Positions 56,535-64,000 of a stretch of 64,000 bases of DNA are shown piece by piece. The translations under genes and the position numbers were made by a program. The stretch's first letter is position 1, and every line of letters starts with the position of its first letter. Source of the stretch: Nitrospira sp. (GTDB taxonomy: Bacteria; Nitrospirota; Nitrospiria; Nitrospirales; Nitrospiraceae); assembly GCA_016873435.1 (NCBI GenBank), contig VGXF01000007.1, positions 49,774 to 113,773 of the forward strand. The letters are read 5' to 3'. The notes under the pieces were generated by a model. It was not told the origin of the DNA. It worked only from the letters and a program-made list of their open reading frames with translations, and ran no database searches.

Positions 56535-57644
56535 ATGACCGACACGACTGCCGGAACGGTTGCAAGAGCGGATGAGCAGGGACTCCTATTCGACACGGCG
56601 GCCAAGGTGTTGCTCTGGGCGGCGTTCTTCGAACTGGTACTCTACCGGCTCGTCTCGCGGCTGGGCATGCACCTGAGCAAGCTGGCCGCTAAGTACGACT
56701 TTGTGCGCGTGCTATTCAAGGTGCTCTCGTCGATGGGCTTCACGCTGCTCAACGTCGTCTCCATGCTGGTCTTTCTGGTGCTGACGGTTGCGCTTCTGAA
56801 CAAGGTGCGTGCCATCGGCAAGAGCCGGTTTGACATGATCGTGGTGCCGGCCGCCTCGCTGCTTCTATTGCTGACCGTGGGCTATCTGTTCTTCCCGCCC
56901 GCCATGCTGGGGGCGGTGGTGTATAACGTCCTCTTTCTCAGCATTCTGATCGTGCTGGTGGTCGAATATCTGTCCGTGCCGCGCCCGTGGAGCCAGCGGA
57001 TCATGATCGTGACCTACCTGCTGGGCATCTCTGGCTGGCTCTATTACCAGATTGTCTCCACGTCCTATGGCCTCGCCGGGTCGCCGGAGGAGCCGCCGCT
57101 GGTGCATGAATTCAATCGGGCGGGCGAGGCCCTGATGGTGCTGGCCAGCCTGCTGGTCTTCTGGGCCTACGGGGAGTTCTCGTTCCGCACGACGAACCCG
57201 CGGCAGCGGCGCCGCCTGATCGCCTTTGCCGTGACGGCTACCGCGTCGTTCCTCTTGCTCCTGTTCGTAGACACGATCGCGAGCTGGTACGATCCGGCCG
57301 TGGCCGAGAATGTCCGGAAGGCGGGCGAAGGGATCGGTTGGATTTTCCAGATGGGGATGGGCTACACCTTCTATCTGCCGTTTGCCCTGTACATGGCCGG
57401 GCTGCTGGCCTGGTCCTACACGGTCGTCCGGCTCTACACGCAGGGCCGTTACGAGGGCATCGGAATTGGCTTGATGTTTCTAGCGGGCTATGCATTGCAG
57501 TTGTCACATTTGACGTTGATGGTCCTGCTGGGCGTGTTGCTGCTGACGCTGGAGCGCCGGCGCCATGCGGTCCAGGCAGGCGCGCAGAGAGAACCGGCTG
57601 CATTGGCAGGCGGGCAACCGTCGCTGGCCGGTCGGCAGGCGTAA
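56535..57644 (+). CDS. Integral membrane protein, unknown function
   Basis: The ATG at 56535 (MTDTTAGTVARADEQG) gives 369 residues with about nine hydrophobic segments and polar loops (PEEPPLVHEFNRAGEAL; YDPAVAENVRKAGEGIGWIF). No family is recognised. It starts 37 bases after the radical SAM gene and is followed by the TPR gene 23 bases later. The tail is Ala/Gln-rich. It may be an anchor or a transporter for the redox complex encoded downstream. Confidence 0.68.
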   Translation: MTDTTAGTVARADEQGLLFDTAAKVLLWAAFFELVLYRLVSRLGMHLSKLAAKYDFVRVLFKVLSSMGFTLLNVVSMLVFLVLTVALLNKVRAIGKSRFDMIVVPAASLLLLLTVGYLFFPPAMLGAVVYNVLFLSILIVLVVEYLSVPRPWSQRIMIVTYLLGISGWLYYQIVSTSYGLAGSPEEPPLVHEFNRAGEALMVLASLLVFWAYGEFSFRTTNPRQRRRLIAFAVTATASFLLLLFVDTIASWYDPAVAENVRKAGEGIGWIFQMGMGYTFYLPFALYMAGLLAWSYTVVRLYTQGRYEGIGIGLMFLAGYALQLSHLTLMVLLGVLLLTLERRRHAVQAGAQREPAALAGGQPSLAGRQA

Positions 57645-57667
57645 CGACAGAAGGAGAGGCGGGAATT

Positions 57668-58465
57668 ATGAGCGAGCAGGTTTCAACGCAACAGGCGGAC
57701 GCTGGCCAGGCGGAGCCGCAACTGACGCCGGACGAGGAAATTGCCGAGCTGGAAAAGCTGCTGGCGACAGACGGTGAGGATTTTCAAGCCCGCTGTCGGC
57801 TGGGCGAGCTCTATTTCAGCAAGGGCCGCCTTGATGACGCGCTGACCGAGGTCAAGAAGTCCATCGAAATGGCCGAGGGGCTTCGAACGGAGATGAACCG
57901 CTCGCTCGCCATGTACTACTCGAACTTTGGTACCATCTACGCGACCAAGGGGATGGCGGAGGAGGCGGAGCAGCAGTTCAAGCGCGCACTGGAGCTACAT
58001 TCAGACGACGTGCTGGCGCTTTTCAATCTGGGTCGCGTGCAGTCCGACAAGCGGAATTATCGCGAGGCGCAGAAGTATTATGAACGGCTGGTCGAAGTCA
58101 CCCCCGAGGACCCTATCGCGTGGTACAATCTGGCAGGTGTATACGTCGAGCTGGACAACCCGCAGGTCTCGGACCTGAACACGATGGAAATGGCGATGCA
58201 GTGCTATCTCCGGACGCTCGAGCTCGATCCCAAGCATCTGGAGGCCAGCTTCAAGCTCATGGAGATCGCCTTTAACCACAAGAAGTCCGATCTTGCGATC
58301 AAGGTGCTGGAGGACGCGGTGGACCATAACCAAGACGAGCCGCTGGCCTACTACAACCTCATCAGCGCCTACGACAAGTGTAAGATGTTCGAGCAGGCCG
58401 AGCAGACTCGGCAGCGACTGAAAGACCGCTTCGCGAAGCGGTCGAAGGATTCCAGCACAGCATAA
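57668..58465 (+). CDS. TPR-repeat protein
   Basis: The ATG at 57668 after AGGAG gives 265 residues; the longer frame reaches into the previous gene. About five TPR units are visible ([60 protein letters not shown]). No signal peptide. It probably acts as a scaffold in the operon, between the membrane protein and TatA. Confidence 0.85.
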   Translation: MSEQVSTQQADAGQAEPQLTPDEEIAELEKLLATDGEDFQARCRLGELYFSKGRLDDALTEVKKSIEMAEGLRTEMNRSLAMYYSNFGTIYATKGMAEEAEQQFKRALELHSDDVLALFNLGRVQSDKRNYREAQKYYERLVEVTPEDPIAWYNLAGVYVELDNPQVSDLNTMEMAMQCYLRTLELDPKHLEASFKLMEIAFNHKKSDLAIKVLEDAVDHNQDEPLAYYNLISAYDKCKMFEQAEQTRQRLKDRFAKRSKDSSTA

Positions 58466-58491
58466 CCGTCAACACGAGGAGAACACGGGCC

Positions 58492-58758
58492 ATGTTTGGA
58501 AGCATCGGCATCACAGAGCTGGTATTAATCCTGGTGATCGTGCTGATCATCTTCGGCGCGGGGAAGCTCCCGCAGTTGGGTGAGGGGCTGGGCAAGGCGA
58601 TCAAGGGCTTCAAGAAATCCGTCCATGAGGCGGAGGCGATCGAGGCCGATGCGCAGGCTCAGGCGCAGTTGACGGCGACACCGCAGGCGCAACCAGCTCC
58701 ACCGCAGACGCCTGCGCCGGTCGAGCAGCAGGTTTCGCCGCAGCAGCCAAAGGCCTGA
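58492..58758 (+). CDS. tatA: Sec-independent translocase protein TatA
   Basis: An 88-residue protein with one N-terminal transmembrane segment ([15 protein letters not shown]), the [20 protein letters not shown] amphipathic helix and a Gln/Pro/Ala-rich tail. It forms the Tat pore for folded proteins. In this operon it probably serves export of cofactor-loaded redox proteins. Confidence 0.95.
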   Translation: MFGSIGITELVLILVIVLIIFGAGKLPQLGEGLGKAIKGFKKSVHEAEAIEADAQAQAQLTATPQAQPAPPQTPAPVEQQVSPQQPKA

Positions 58759-58768
58759 CAGGCATCTG

Positions 58769-60022
58769 ATGGGCACGCCGGTCGAGCTCGGAACAGGCTT
58801 CATCGAGACCTTTGCCGGCAACGGCAAGGCGCGCAGCACCGGGGATGGTAAGCTGGCCGTGAAGGCCGGCATTCCGCTCCCGCACCATGCCGCGCTGGAC
58901 CGTAACGGGACGTTTCTCTACTTCGCTGAATCGGGCTCCGATCGCGTACGGCGCGTGGATTTGAACGCCGGCACGCTGCACAACTTCGCCGGCATCGGCG
59001 AAACCTGCTACAGCGGCGACAGTGGTCCCTGCGGCGAAGCGGGGCTGTATCTCCCGCTCGACGTCGCCTTCGATTCGAAAAATAACCTCTACATCTGCGA
59101 TTCCGGCAGCAACCGCATCCGTTGGGTGGATCGCGAGACGGGCGTCATCACGACCGTCGTCGGCACCGGGCAGCATGGCTTCAACGGGGACGGTCCGGCG
59201 CTCGAGGTGAATCTCACCTGGCCGGCCGCCATCGCCTTCGACGCCCATGATGTCATGTACATTGCCGACACGCAGGCGCACCGGGTCCGCCGCTACGATC
59301 CCAAGACTAAGCAGGTGACGACGATCGCCGGAACCTGGACGGCGGAGGATGACGCCCGGGAGCAGCCACTGGTTGCACGCAACCTCGTCGTCCTGTCGGG
59401 TGACGCCATCGGCATCGATTTCAGCGATGACCAGGGCTGGCTCATGCCCGTCTGCTCGGACGGCCTCGATCTTTCGCTTTATCTGGATGACGGTAAGCCG
59501 GCCACGGACGCCCGTCTCTACGACATCGTCGGCATCGCCGTGGACAGCAAGGGCCATGTCTACGTGGTGGACAAGGGCAGTAACCGTGTTCGAAAAATCG
59601 ATACGGCCACGGGCACCATCTCCACCGTCGCCGGTATCTGCCGCTACGGCTATGATGGCGATAACAAGCCCGCCGTCAAGGCCATGCTCCATGCGCCAGA
59701 AGCCGTCGTGCTGGACGCCGAGGATAATCTCTATATCTCCGACACGATGAATCACCGCGTGCGAAAGGTGGACGCCAGAACGGGCACCATCACCACGGTG
59801 GTCGGCAACGGCGAGAGCGGCTACGAGGACAAAAACATGGGCGGCTGTGGCGCCGCACGGTTCGTCGCGAAGGAATCCGCCGGTCAGCTCAAGCACGGCG
59901 ACGGTCTGCTGGCCGTGGAAGCCGTCGTGAATTCCCCGGTCGGGCTTGCGCTGGATTCGCAGGGACTGTTGTATATGTGCGAGCGGGGCGAGAATAAAAT
60001 CCGGCGCGCCAGAATCTGGTAG
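58769..60022 (+). CDS. NHL-repeat beta-propeller protein
   Basis: A 417-residue protein with about six NHL repeats (for example LDVAFDSKNNLYICDSGSNR, VGIAVDSKGHVYVVDKGSNR and EAVVLDAEDNLYISDTMNHR). No signal peptide is visible. NHL propellers bind other proteins or act as lactonase-like enzymes; no catalytic residues are evident. It starts ten bases after tatA, in the same operon. Confidence 0.88.
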   Translation: MGTPVELGTGFIETFAGNGKARSTGDGKLAVKAGIPLPHHAALDRNGTFLYFAESGSDRVRRVDLNAGTLHNFAGIGETCYSGDSGPCGEAGLYLPLDVAFDSKNNLYICDSGSNRIRWVDRETGVITTVVGTGQHGFNGDGPALEVNLTWPAAIAFDAHDVMYIADTQAHRVRRYDPKTKQVTTIAGTWTAEDDAREQPLVARNLVVLSGDAIGIDFSDDQGWLMPVCSDGLDLSLYLDDGKPATDARLYDIVGIAVDSKGHVYVVDKGSNRVRKIDTATGTISTVAGICRYGYDGDNKPAVKAMLHAPEAVVLDAEDNLYISDTMNHRVRKVDARTGTITTVVGNGESGYEDKNMGGCGAARFVAKESAGQLKHGDGLLAVEAVVNSPVGLALDSQGLLYMCERGENKIRRARIW

Positions 60023-60183
60023 ACGCGCCGGCATTGAATCAGAACGCAGGCTGTTCATGCAGGCCATCCGGCCCGGCCGCAGCCAGCGAGGGACCAACGC
60101 ATATGCTTCGGTCCGTTGAGGGTTTGAGTGATGCGAGAACGCAGCCGGCGGATTCTTTCAGCAGCCAGCTAGGAGGGGAGTGG

Positions 60184-61005
60184 ATGCCCCGGGGACTACA
60201 TCGGTCACATCTCCCGCTGTTTGCCGGTCTGTTTGTCGGAGCCTTCGTTCTGGGATGGTTTGGTGTCCCGATGGTCAGTTCTGAGGGCATGATCGTCCGC
60301 TCGTCCTTCGTGGCCGGCGAGATTCCCTCCGCGCCCGAAGACACCGCCTGGGACAAGATTCCTCTCATGACCGTACCGCTCAGCGGGCAGGTCATCACGC
60401 GACCGGTCTGGCCCGAGCCCAGCGCGCGAGCGCTCACGCTCAAATCCGTCCACAACGGCAGCGACATCGCCTTCCTGCTCGAATGGCAGGACAATACGAA
60501 AAACGACCGTCTGACGCCAGGCACCTTCCGCGACGGTGTCGCGATCGGTCTCCCGCTGGGCGACGCCCCGGCCTTTTTCTGCATGGGGCAGCTCGATCAC
60601 TATATCAATATCTGGCACTGGAAGGCGGACTGGCAGAGCGACATTGATCGGCGCGCCGCGCGCACCTCGGACAGTCGGGCGAGTGGAGAGGTACGGCGGT
60701 TTGAGGTGATTCCGCGCCGGAAATCGTCGGTCGAGGATCTCATCGGCGGCGGGTTCAGCACGCTGACGACGAAGGAAGACCAGGGCCGTGTACAGGGCAA
60801 GGCGACGTGGAAGGACGGTGTTTGGCGTGTGGTCATCCGCCGCCCGATGGCGAGCGCCGGACAGGAAAATGAGGCCCGGTTGGAGCCGGGCCGTCTGCAG
60901 GCGGTGGCTTTCGCGATCTGGAACGGGGAAAACAAGGAACGCAACGGGCAAAAGGCCGTGGCGCCGTGGTTTCAACTGGCCATTGATCCGGGCACGAATC
61001 TGTGA
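60184..61005 (+). CDS. NxrC/EbdC-like haem-b gamma subunit, copy 2
   Basis: AGGAGGGG sets the start at 60184 (MPRGLHRSHLPLFAG), giving 273 residues with an N-terminal signal or anchor. It aligns with copy 1 along its length: VPLSGQVITRPVWPE, FLLEWQDNTKNDRL, FFCMGQLDHYINIWHWKADW and ERNGQKAVAPWFQL. Candidate haem ligands are Met in CMGQ and Lys in NGQKA. Unlike copy 1, it lies in a cytochrome c operon. It overlaps the PDZ gene by GTGA. Confidence 0.8.
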   Translation: MPRGLHRSHLPLFAGLFVGAFVLGWFGVPMVSSEGMIVRSSFVAGEIPSAPEDTAWDKIPLMTVPLSGQVITRPVWPEPSARALTLKSVHNGSDIAFLLEWQDNTKNDRLTPGTFRDGVAIGLPLGDAPAFFCMGQLDHYINIWHWKADWQSDIDRRAARTSDSRASGEVRRFEVIPRRKSSVEDLIGGGFSTLTTKEDQGRVQGKATWKDGVWRVVIRRPMASAGQENEARLEPGRLQAVAFAIWNGENKERNGQKAVAPWFQLAIDPGTNL

Positions 61006-61505
61006 GCGTTGGCGTGCGGCCAGGCAGGCTGGTCCTCGGGAACGTCCTTCCATGGGGGACGGTGTGCTTGGTTCTGCTCGCAGGGCTGGCCGGAGGAGAG
61101 AGCGTCGCAGCGGCGGAGCAAAAACCACCGCCCCAAGGGGACGGCAAAACCGAGCAGGCCGTGATGACCAAGGAGAAGGCCATCCGCCTTGGCGAGCAGT
61201 TTGGCATCGTGGTGGATGAAGTGGATGCGGAGATTCAAAAGGAACTGGGGCTTCAGCGCGCGGAGGGCGTGGCGGTGCTGGAAGTCATCGGTGGCACGAT
61301 GGCGGAGGGCGCCGGCATCAAAGTGCGATCGGTGATCAAGGAAATTGATAAGGTCGAAATAAAAACACTGGCGGATTTCGGCTGGGCACTCGCGCGCGCT
61401 ACGAAACAGTGCAACTTCACGGTCGGGACCTATGAGCCTGCGGATCCCGGTGATCCGGTTGGCTGGGGCGTGAATTTTCATTTTGTCGGCTGTAAGCGGG
61501 ATTGA
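61002..61505 (+). CDS. Exported PDZ-domain protein
   Basis: A 167-residue protein with a signal peptide (WGTVCLVLLAGLAGGESVAA) and a PDZ domain (LGLQRAEGVAVLEVIGGTMA, then VRSVIKEIDKVEIKTLADF). No protease domain is attached. The GTG start overlaps the previous stop. It may bind C-termini of exported cytochromes. Confidence 0.8.
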   Translation: MSVGVRPGRLVLGNVLPWGTVCLVLLAGLAGGESVAAAEQKPPPQGDGKTEQAVMTKEKAIRLGEQFGIVVDEVDAEIQKELGLQRAEGVAVLEVIGGTMAEGAGIKVRSVIKEIDKVEIKTLADFGWALARATKQCNFTVGTYEPADPGDPVGWGVNFHFVGCKRD

Positions 61506-61509
61506 TCGT

Positions 61510-62808
61510 ATGAGGCAATGGTCTGTGATGCGGCGTCTTCAGATCGGTGTGCTGGCCGCGATTGCGCTCAGCGCTGCGTTGCTCGCCGGCCATGCCTCGG
61601 CGCAGAAGGCCGACGGCCAAGTTCCTGATTGGGTCGACCAGATCGAGAAGGTCTTCATTCGCTCGGAAGATTGTAAGCAGTGTCATGATCGGCACTACGA
61701 AGAATGGAAGGGCGTGCGCGAGCAGACACCGGATTTGAAAACGTTCGGTCGCGTGGACGCGGCCTTGCCGCACGGCACGTCCTTGGAGTCGCCGGTCTTC
61801 CGTACGGTGCTGGGCGTGTGGTTGCAGACTAATCCCACGCCGGAGCAAAAAACCCAGTGCCTCTCCTGCCACGTGCCTGCGACCACGATCTTCCCGCAGC
61901 ATGTGGACAAGATTGCGACTCAGGCCCTGTCGGGCAAAATCCAGATCGAGGGTATCGGTTGCGCCTCCTGTCATTTGATCAGCGAGACGGCCAAGGATCC
62001 GGCCGCGCCGCCGCCAACCTTCAAATTGCATCCGGGTCGGACGTTCTACGGGCCCTATGCCAATCCCGAAGAAAATCTCGTCCATCAGGCCGTGCAGTCG
62101 GATCTCTACCGGGGTGCCAACTACTGCGCGTCCTGTCACTTCGACAAGGTGAAGGATGTCACCCAGCACGACCTGCCGGGGGAAATTCTCCAGGGGACCG
62201 TCTGTCAGGACTGCCACATGGAGCCCTCGACCGGTAGCTCGACCTCCAAACGTGGGGCGATGACGCGCGCAATCGGGCGACACTGGTTCCGCGGCGTGGT
62301 GATTCCCGGCACCATGCTCAAGAACCGGAATCTTCAGGCCGAGTGGATGCCGCGCGTGGACATTGAGTCCGAAAAGTTCGGTGCGTCATTGAAGGGGACC
62401 GTACTGGTCCGCGTCGGCAGTTTGCCGCACAGTTACCCTGACGGTGATCCGGTGCTGAAGCAGTTCTTTGTCACAATCACGGCCAAGGATGCCAAGGGGC
62501 ATGTGGTGGCATCGGAGGTGAAGCACTTCGGCCTGCCGTTTGAACAGATCGCCCGGGGACCGTTCCCTGACCCCTTCATCAAGGGTGGGACGACACGGCG
62601 GGTGCCATTCGAATTGGCGACCAAGGGGGGCACTCCGGCTGTTATCGAAGCGGCGCTGACCTATGCGCTGATTCCCGAGCCCTCGCCTGCGCTCAAGGAC
62701 AAGTATCTGGCCACGCTGCCGGATGAGAAGACGCGGACCGAGGCTGTGAAACTGCTCCAGGAATATGCTCAGCCGCGAGTGCTGACCTTCCGTACAAAAG
62801 CCTTGTAA
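61510..62808 (+). CDS. Exported five-haem cytochrome c
   Basis: The ATG at 61510 gives 432 residues with a signal peptide (LQIGVLAAIALSAALLAGHASA). Five CxxCH motifs are spread over the first 230 residues: CKQCH, CLSCH, CASCH, CASCH and CQDCH. The C-terminal half is beta-rich without haems. This resembles the cytochrome c554-type or multihaem c families. It is paralogous to the next gene, and is part of the long operon. Confidence 0.88.
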   Translation: MRQWSVMRRLQIGVLAAIALSAALLAGHASAQKADGQVPDWVDQIEKVFIRSEDCKQCHDRHYEEWKGVREQTPDLKTFGRVDAALPHGTSLESPVFRTVLGVWLQTNPTPEQKTQCLSCHVPATTIFPQHVDKIATQALSGKIQIEGIGCASCHLISETAKDPAAPPPTFKLHPGRTFYGPYANPEENLVHQAVQSDLYRGANYCASCHFDKVKDVTQHDLPGEILQGTVCQDCHMEPSTGSSTSKRGAMTRAIGRHWFRGVVIPGTMLKNRNLQAEWMPRVDIESEKFGASLKGTVLVRVGSLPHSYPDGDPVLKQFFVTITAKDAKGHVVASEVKHFGLPFEQIARGPFPDPFIKGGTTRRVPFELATKGGTPAVIEAALTYALIPEPSPALKDKYLATLPDEKTRTEAVKLLQEYAQPRVLTFRTKAL

Positions 62809-62861
62809 CGGACCGGTCGCTTCCGGAAGAACGGCTCTCAGTGTTTCGTGAGAGGAGCGCG

Positions 62862-64000
62862 GTGCACGTGATTTTGTCGTGGAAAGCGGTGCGATGGACG
62901 CTGGCGACCGGCCTGGCCGTTTGTGCCGTGGCGCTGTGGTTCAGGGATGAACCTCAGGGGTTCGCACAGACCAAAAGCCCACTCGAAAAAGTTTTTCCAG
63001 CTGCGGCCAAGTGCAAGCGCTGCCATGAGCGCAGCTTCGAAGAGTGGGAAGCCTCGCCACTGTCCCGTTCGATCCATTCGCCAGCGTTTCGTGCGATGTT
63101 GGATCAATACGTCTCGTCCGCCGGCACGAAAGACAAGCTGCTTTGCCTGCGCTGCCACGCGCCGCACGTCAACGAATATCCAGAGCAGGGCGATGCCTTT
63201 ATCGCGCAGGTGCAATCTGGTGATCCGGCTATTGACGGCGTGGGGTGTACGCAGTGCCATCTCATCAAGCAAGTGGACCGCAGCAATGTGCAGCCGAGCC
63301 CCAAATACGAAACAGGCGGCAAGACGATGTTCGGTCCTTATAAAGATTATGTTCCAAACCTCGCGCATCAATCTATGGAGTTGCCGCTGTTCCGGAAGTC
63401 CGATCTCTGTCTCAACTGCCATCTTGCCGTGCCGACGGCCGCCAGTCTCGGGAAGGCCAACGATCTGCTGGGGGGCTGGGAAACGAGCCAGGCGGTCAAG
63501 TCTGGCAAGGAATGCCAGACCTGTCACATGCCCGAACAGGTGGGCGAGTCGGCCAACGGCGAGCGCAAGCGCAAGGTTGCCAACCATTCATTCCCGGGAC
63601 GGATCGGCAAGCTGCGGCAGGAAGCGGCAAAGCTGGACGTGCTCACGACGATCAAGGGCGATCAGACCACCGTCAAGGTGACGGTCCAGAGCCTGGTGCC
63701 CCACAATCTTCCAACGACGCATCCGGGCTGGGCCCGCGTGGTTCTGGATCTTTCGATCCAGGGCAAAAACCTGAAAACGGTCTACGCGGAACAACGCGTC
63801 TATGGCCGAACCTATGCGGATGCGAAAGGCCAGAAGACGGTGTTCGATTTCGAGGCCGCGCAGGTGCTCGGTAACACGGTGCTCAAGCCGGAGGAGACGC
63901 GCGTCGAGACGTTCACCTTCCCAACACCGAAAGATACAAAGACCTTCGATGTGGACGTGGAGCTGAGCTACGCGCCCCTGACCGGCCCGCCGGCGTTTTT
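62862..64000 (+). CDS. Exported five-haem cytochrome c, paralogue (cut by window end)
   Basis: The plus strand is open from the GTG at 62862 (behind AGAGGAG; a second GTG 6 bases later or one at 62841 are alternatives) to the window edge, 379 codons. After a signal peptide (TLATGLAVCAVALWF) come five CxxCH motifs: CKRCH, CLRCH, CTQCH, CLNCH and CQTCH, with spacing like the previous protein (also GKTMFGPYKDY vs GRTFYGPYANP). The C-terminal beta domain (VPHNLPTTHPGWARVVLDL) also aligns. The pair looks like a tandem duplication. The C-terminus is missing. Confidence 0.88.
   Translation, partial: MHVILSWKAVRWTLATGLAVCAVALWFRDEPQGFAQTKSPLEKVFPAAAKCKRCHERSFEEWEASPLSRSIHSPAFRAMLDQYVSSAGTKDKLLCLRCHAPHVNEYPEQGDAFIAQVQSGDPAIDGVGCTQCHLIKQVDRSNVQPSPKYETGGKTMFGPYKDYVPNLAHQSMELPLFRKSDLCLNCHLAVPTAASLGKANDLLGGWETSQAVKSGKECQTCHMPEQVGESANGERKRKVANHSFPGRIGKLRQEAAKLDVLTTIKGDQTTVKVTVQSLVPHNLPTTHPGWARVVLDLSIQGKNLKTVYAEQRVYGRTYADAKGQKTVFDFEAAQVLGNTVLKPEETRVETFTFPTPKDTKTFDVDVELSYAPLTGPPAF

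Noticed and set aside
58610..60097. 495-codon minus-strand frame opposite the NHL gene
   Set aside because: Its periodicity mirrors the NHL repeats on the plus strand; shadow only.
62838..63681. Minus-strand frame (62838-63587) and alternative plus-strand frame (62923-63681) near the window end
   Set aside because: The plus-strand frame from 62862 carries a signal peptide and five CxxCH motifs and runs through the same region; the others have no recognisable features.

Overview
The window is a GC-rich bacterial chromosome segment, densely packed with genes in long same-strand runs joined by ATGA/GTGA overlaps. The gene content points to an aerobic chemolithotroph of the Nitrospirota type (Nitrospira-like nitrite oxidiser or a close relative). 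The pointers are two large bd-like oxidase paralogues flanked by membrane cytochromes c, several haem-b gamma-subunit proteins of the NxrC/EbdC type, a TorD/NarJ-like chaperone, a NapF-like ferredoxin, MobA and TatA. No 16S rRNA or nxrA/nxrB lies in the window, so this placement is an inference. No tRNA, rRNA, CRISPR array or intact insertion sequence was seen.

Layout. 1-2.6 kb (minus strand): a DUF1015 protein cut by the window edge, and a polyprenyl diphosphate synthase. 2.7-8.9 kb: gltB and gltD (NADPH glutamate synthase), followed by a short decayed copy of the gltD 3' end. 8.9-14.9 kb: a SUMF1-type exported protein, an unknown exported protein, an HExxH peptide-modification-like enzyme preceded by a possible 20-residue ORF, a PKD-like surface protein and an APC permease. 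15.1-23.4 kb: a copper module, made of a giant exported three-unit multicopper oxidase, two cupredoxin-like exported proteins and a HEAT-repeat protein, with good promoters and terminators. 23.5-31.8 kb: a methyltransferase, then the first bd-like oxidase operon (DUF420, PCP_red-like protein, membrane protein, oxidase, DUF3047, two SUMF1 proteins). 32.0-38.7 kb: the second oxidase operon, with two very small membrane proteins, the oxidase paralogue and three cytochromes c, the last fused to an NxrC-like haem-b domain. 38.7-45.3 kb: mobA, then argS-tgt-yajC-secD-secF. 45.6-49.4 kb: a sensor kinase and an NtrC-type regulator with an unusual Cys cluster. 49.5-64 kb: a WD40 protein (minus strand), an HExxH protein, NapF-like ferredoxin, TorD-like chaperone and NxrC-like protein, then a long apparent operon of radical SAM protein, membrane protein, TPR protein, TatA, NHL protein, second NxrC-like protein, PDZ protein and two five-haem cytochromes c, the last cut by the window end.

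How the parts fit (inference): electrons from a periplasmic donor, possibly an NXR-like molybdoenzyme encoded elsewhere whose haem-b subunit, chaperone, ferredoxin and Mo-cofactor enzyme are here, would pass through membrane-bound cytochromes c to one of the bd-like oxidases. The giant multicopper oxidase and its cupredoxin-like neighbours form a separate exported copper redox system of unknown substrate. It is the strongest candidate here for something not yet described.
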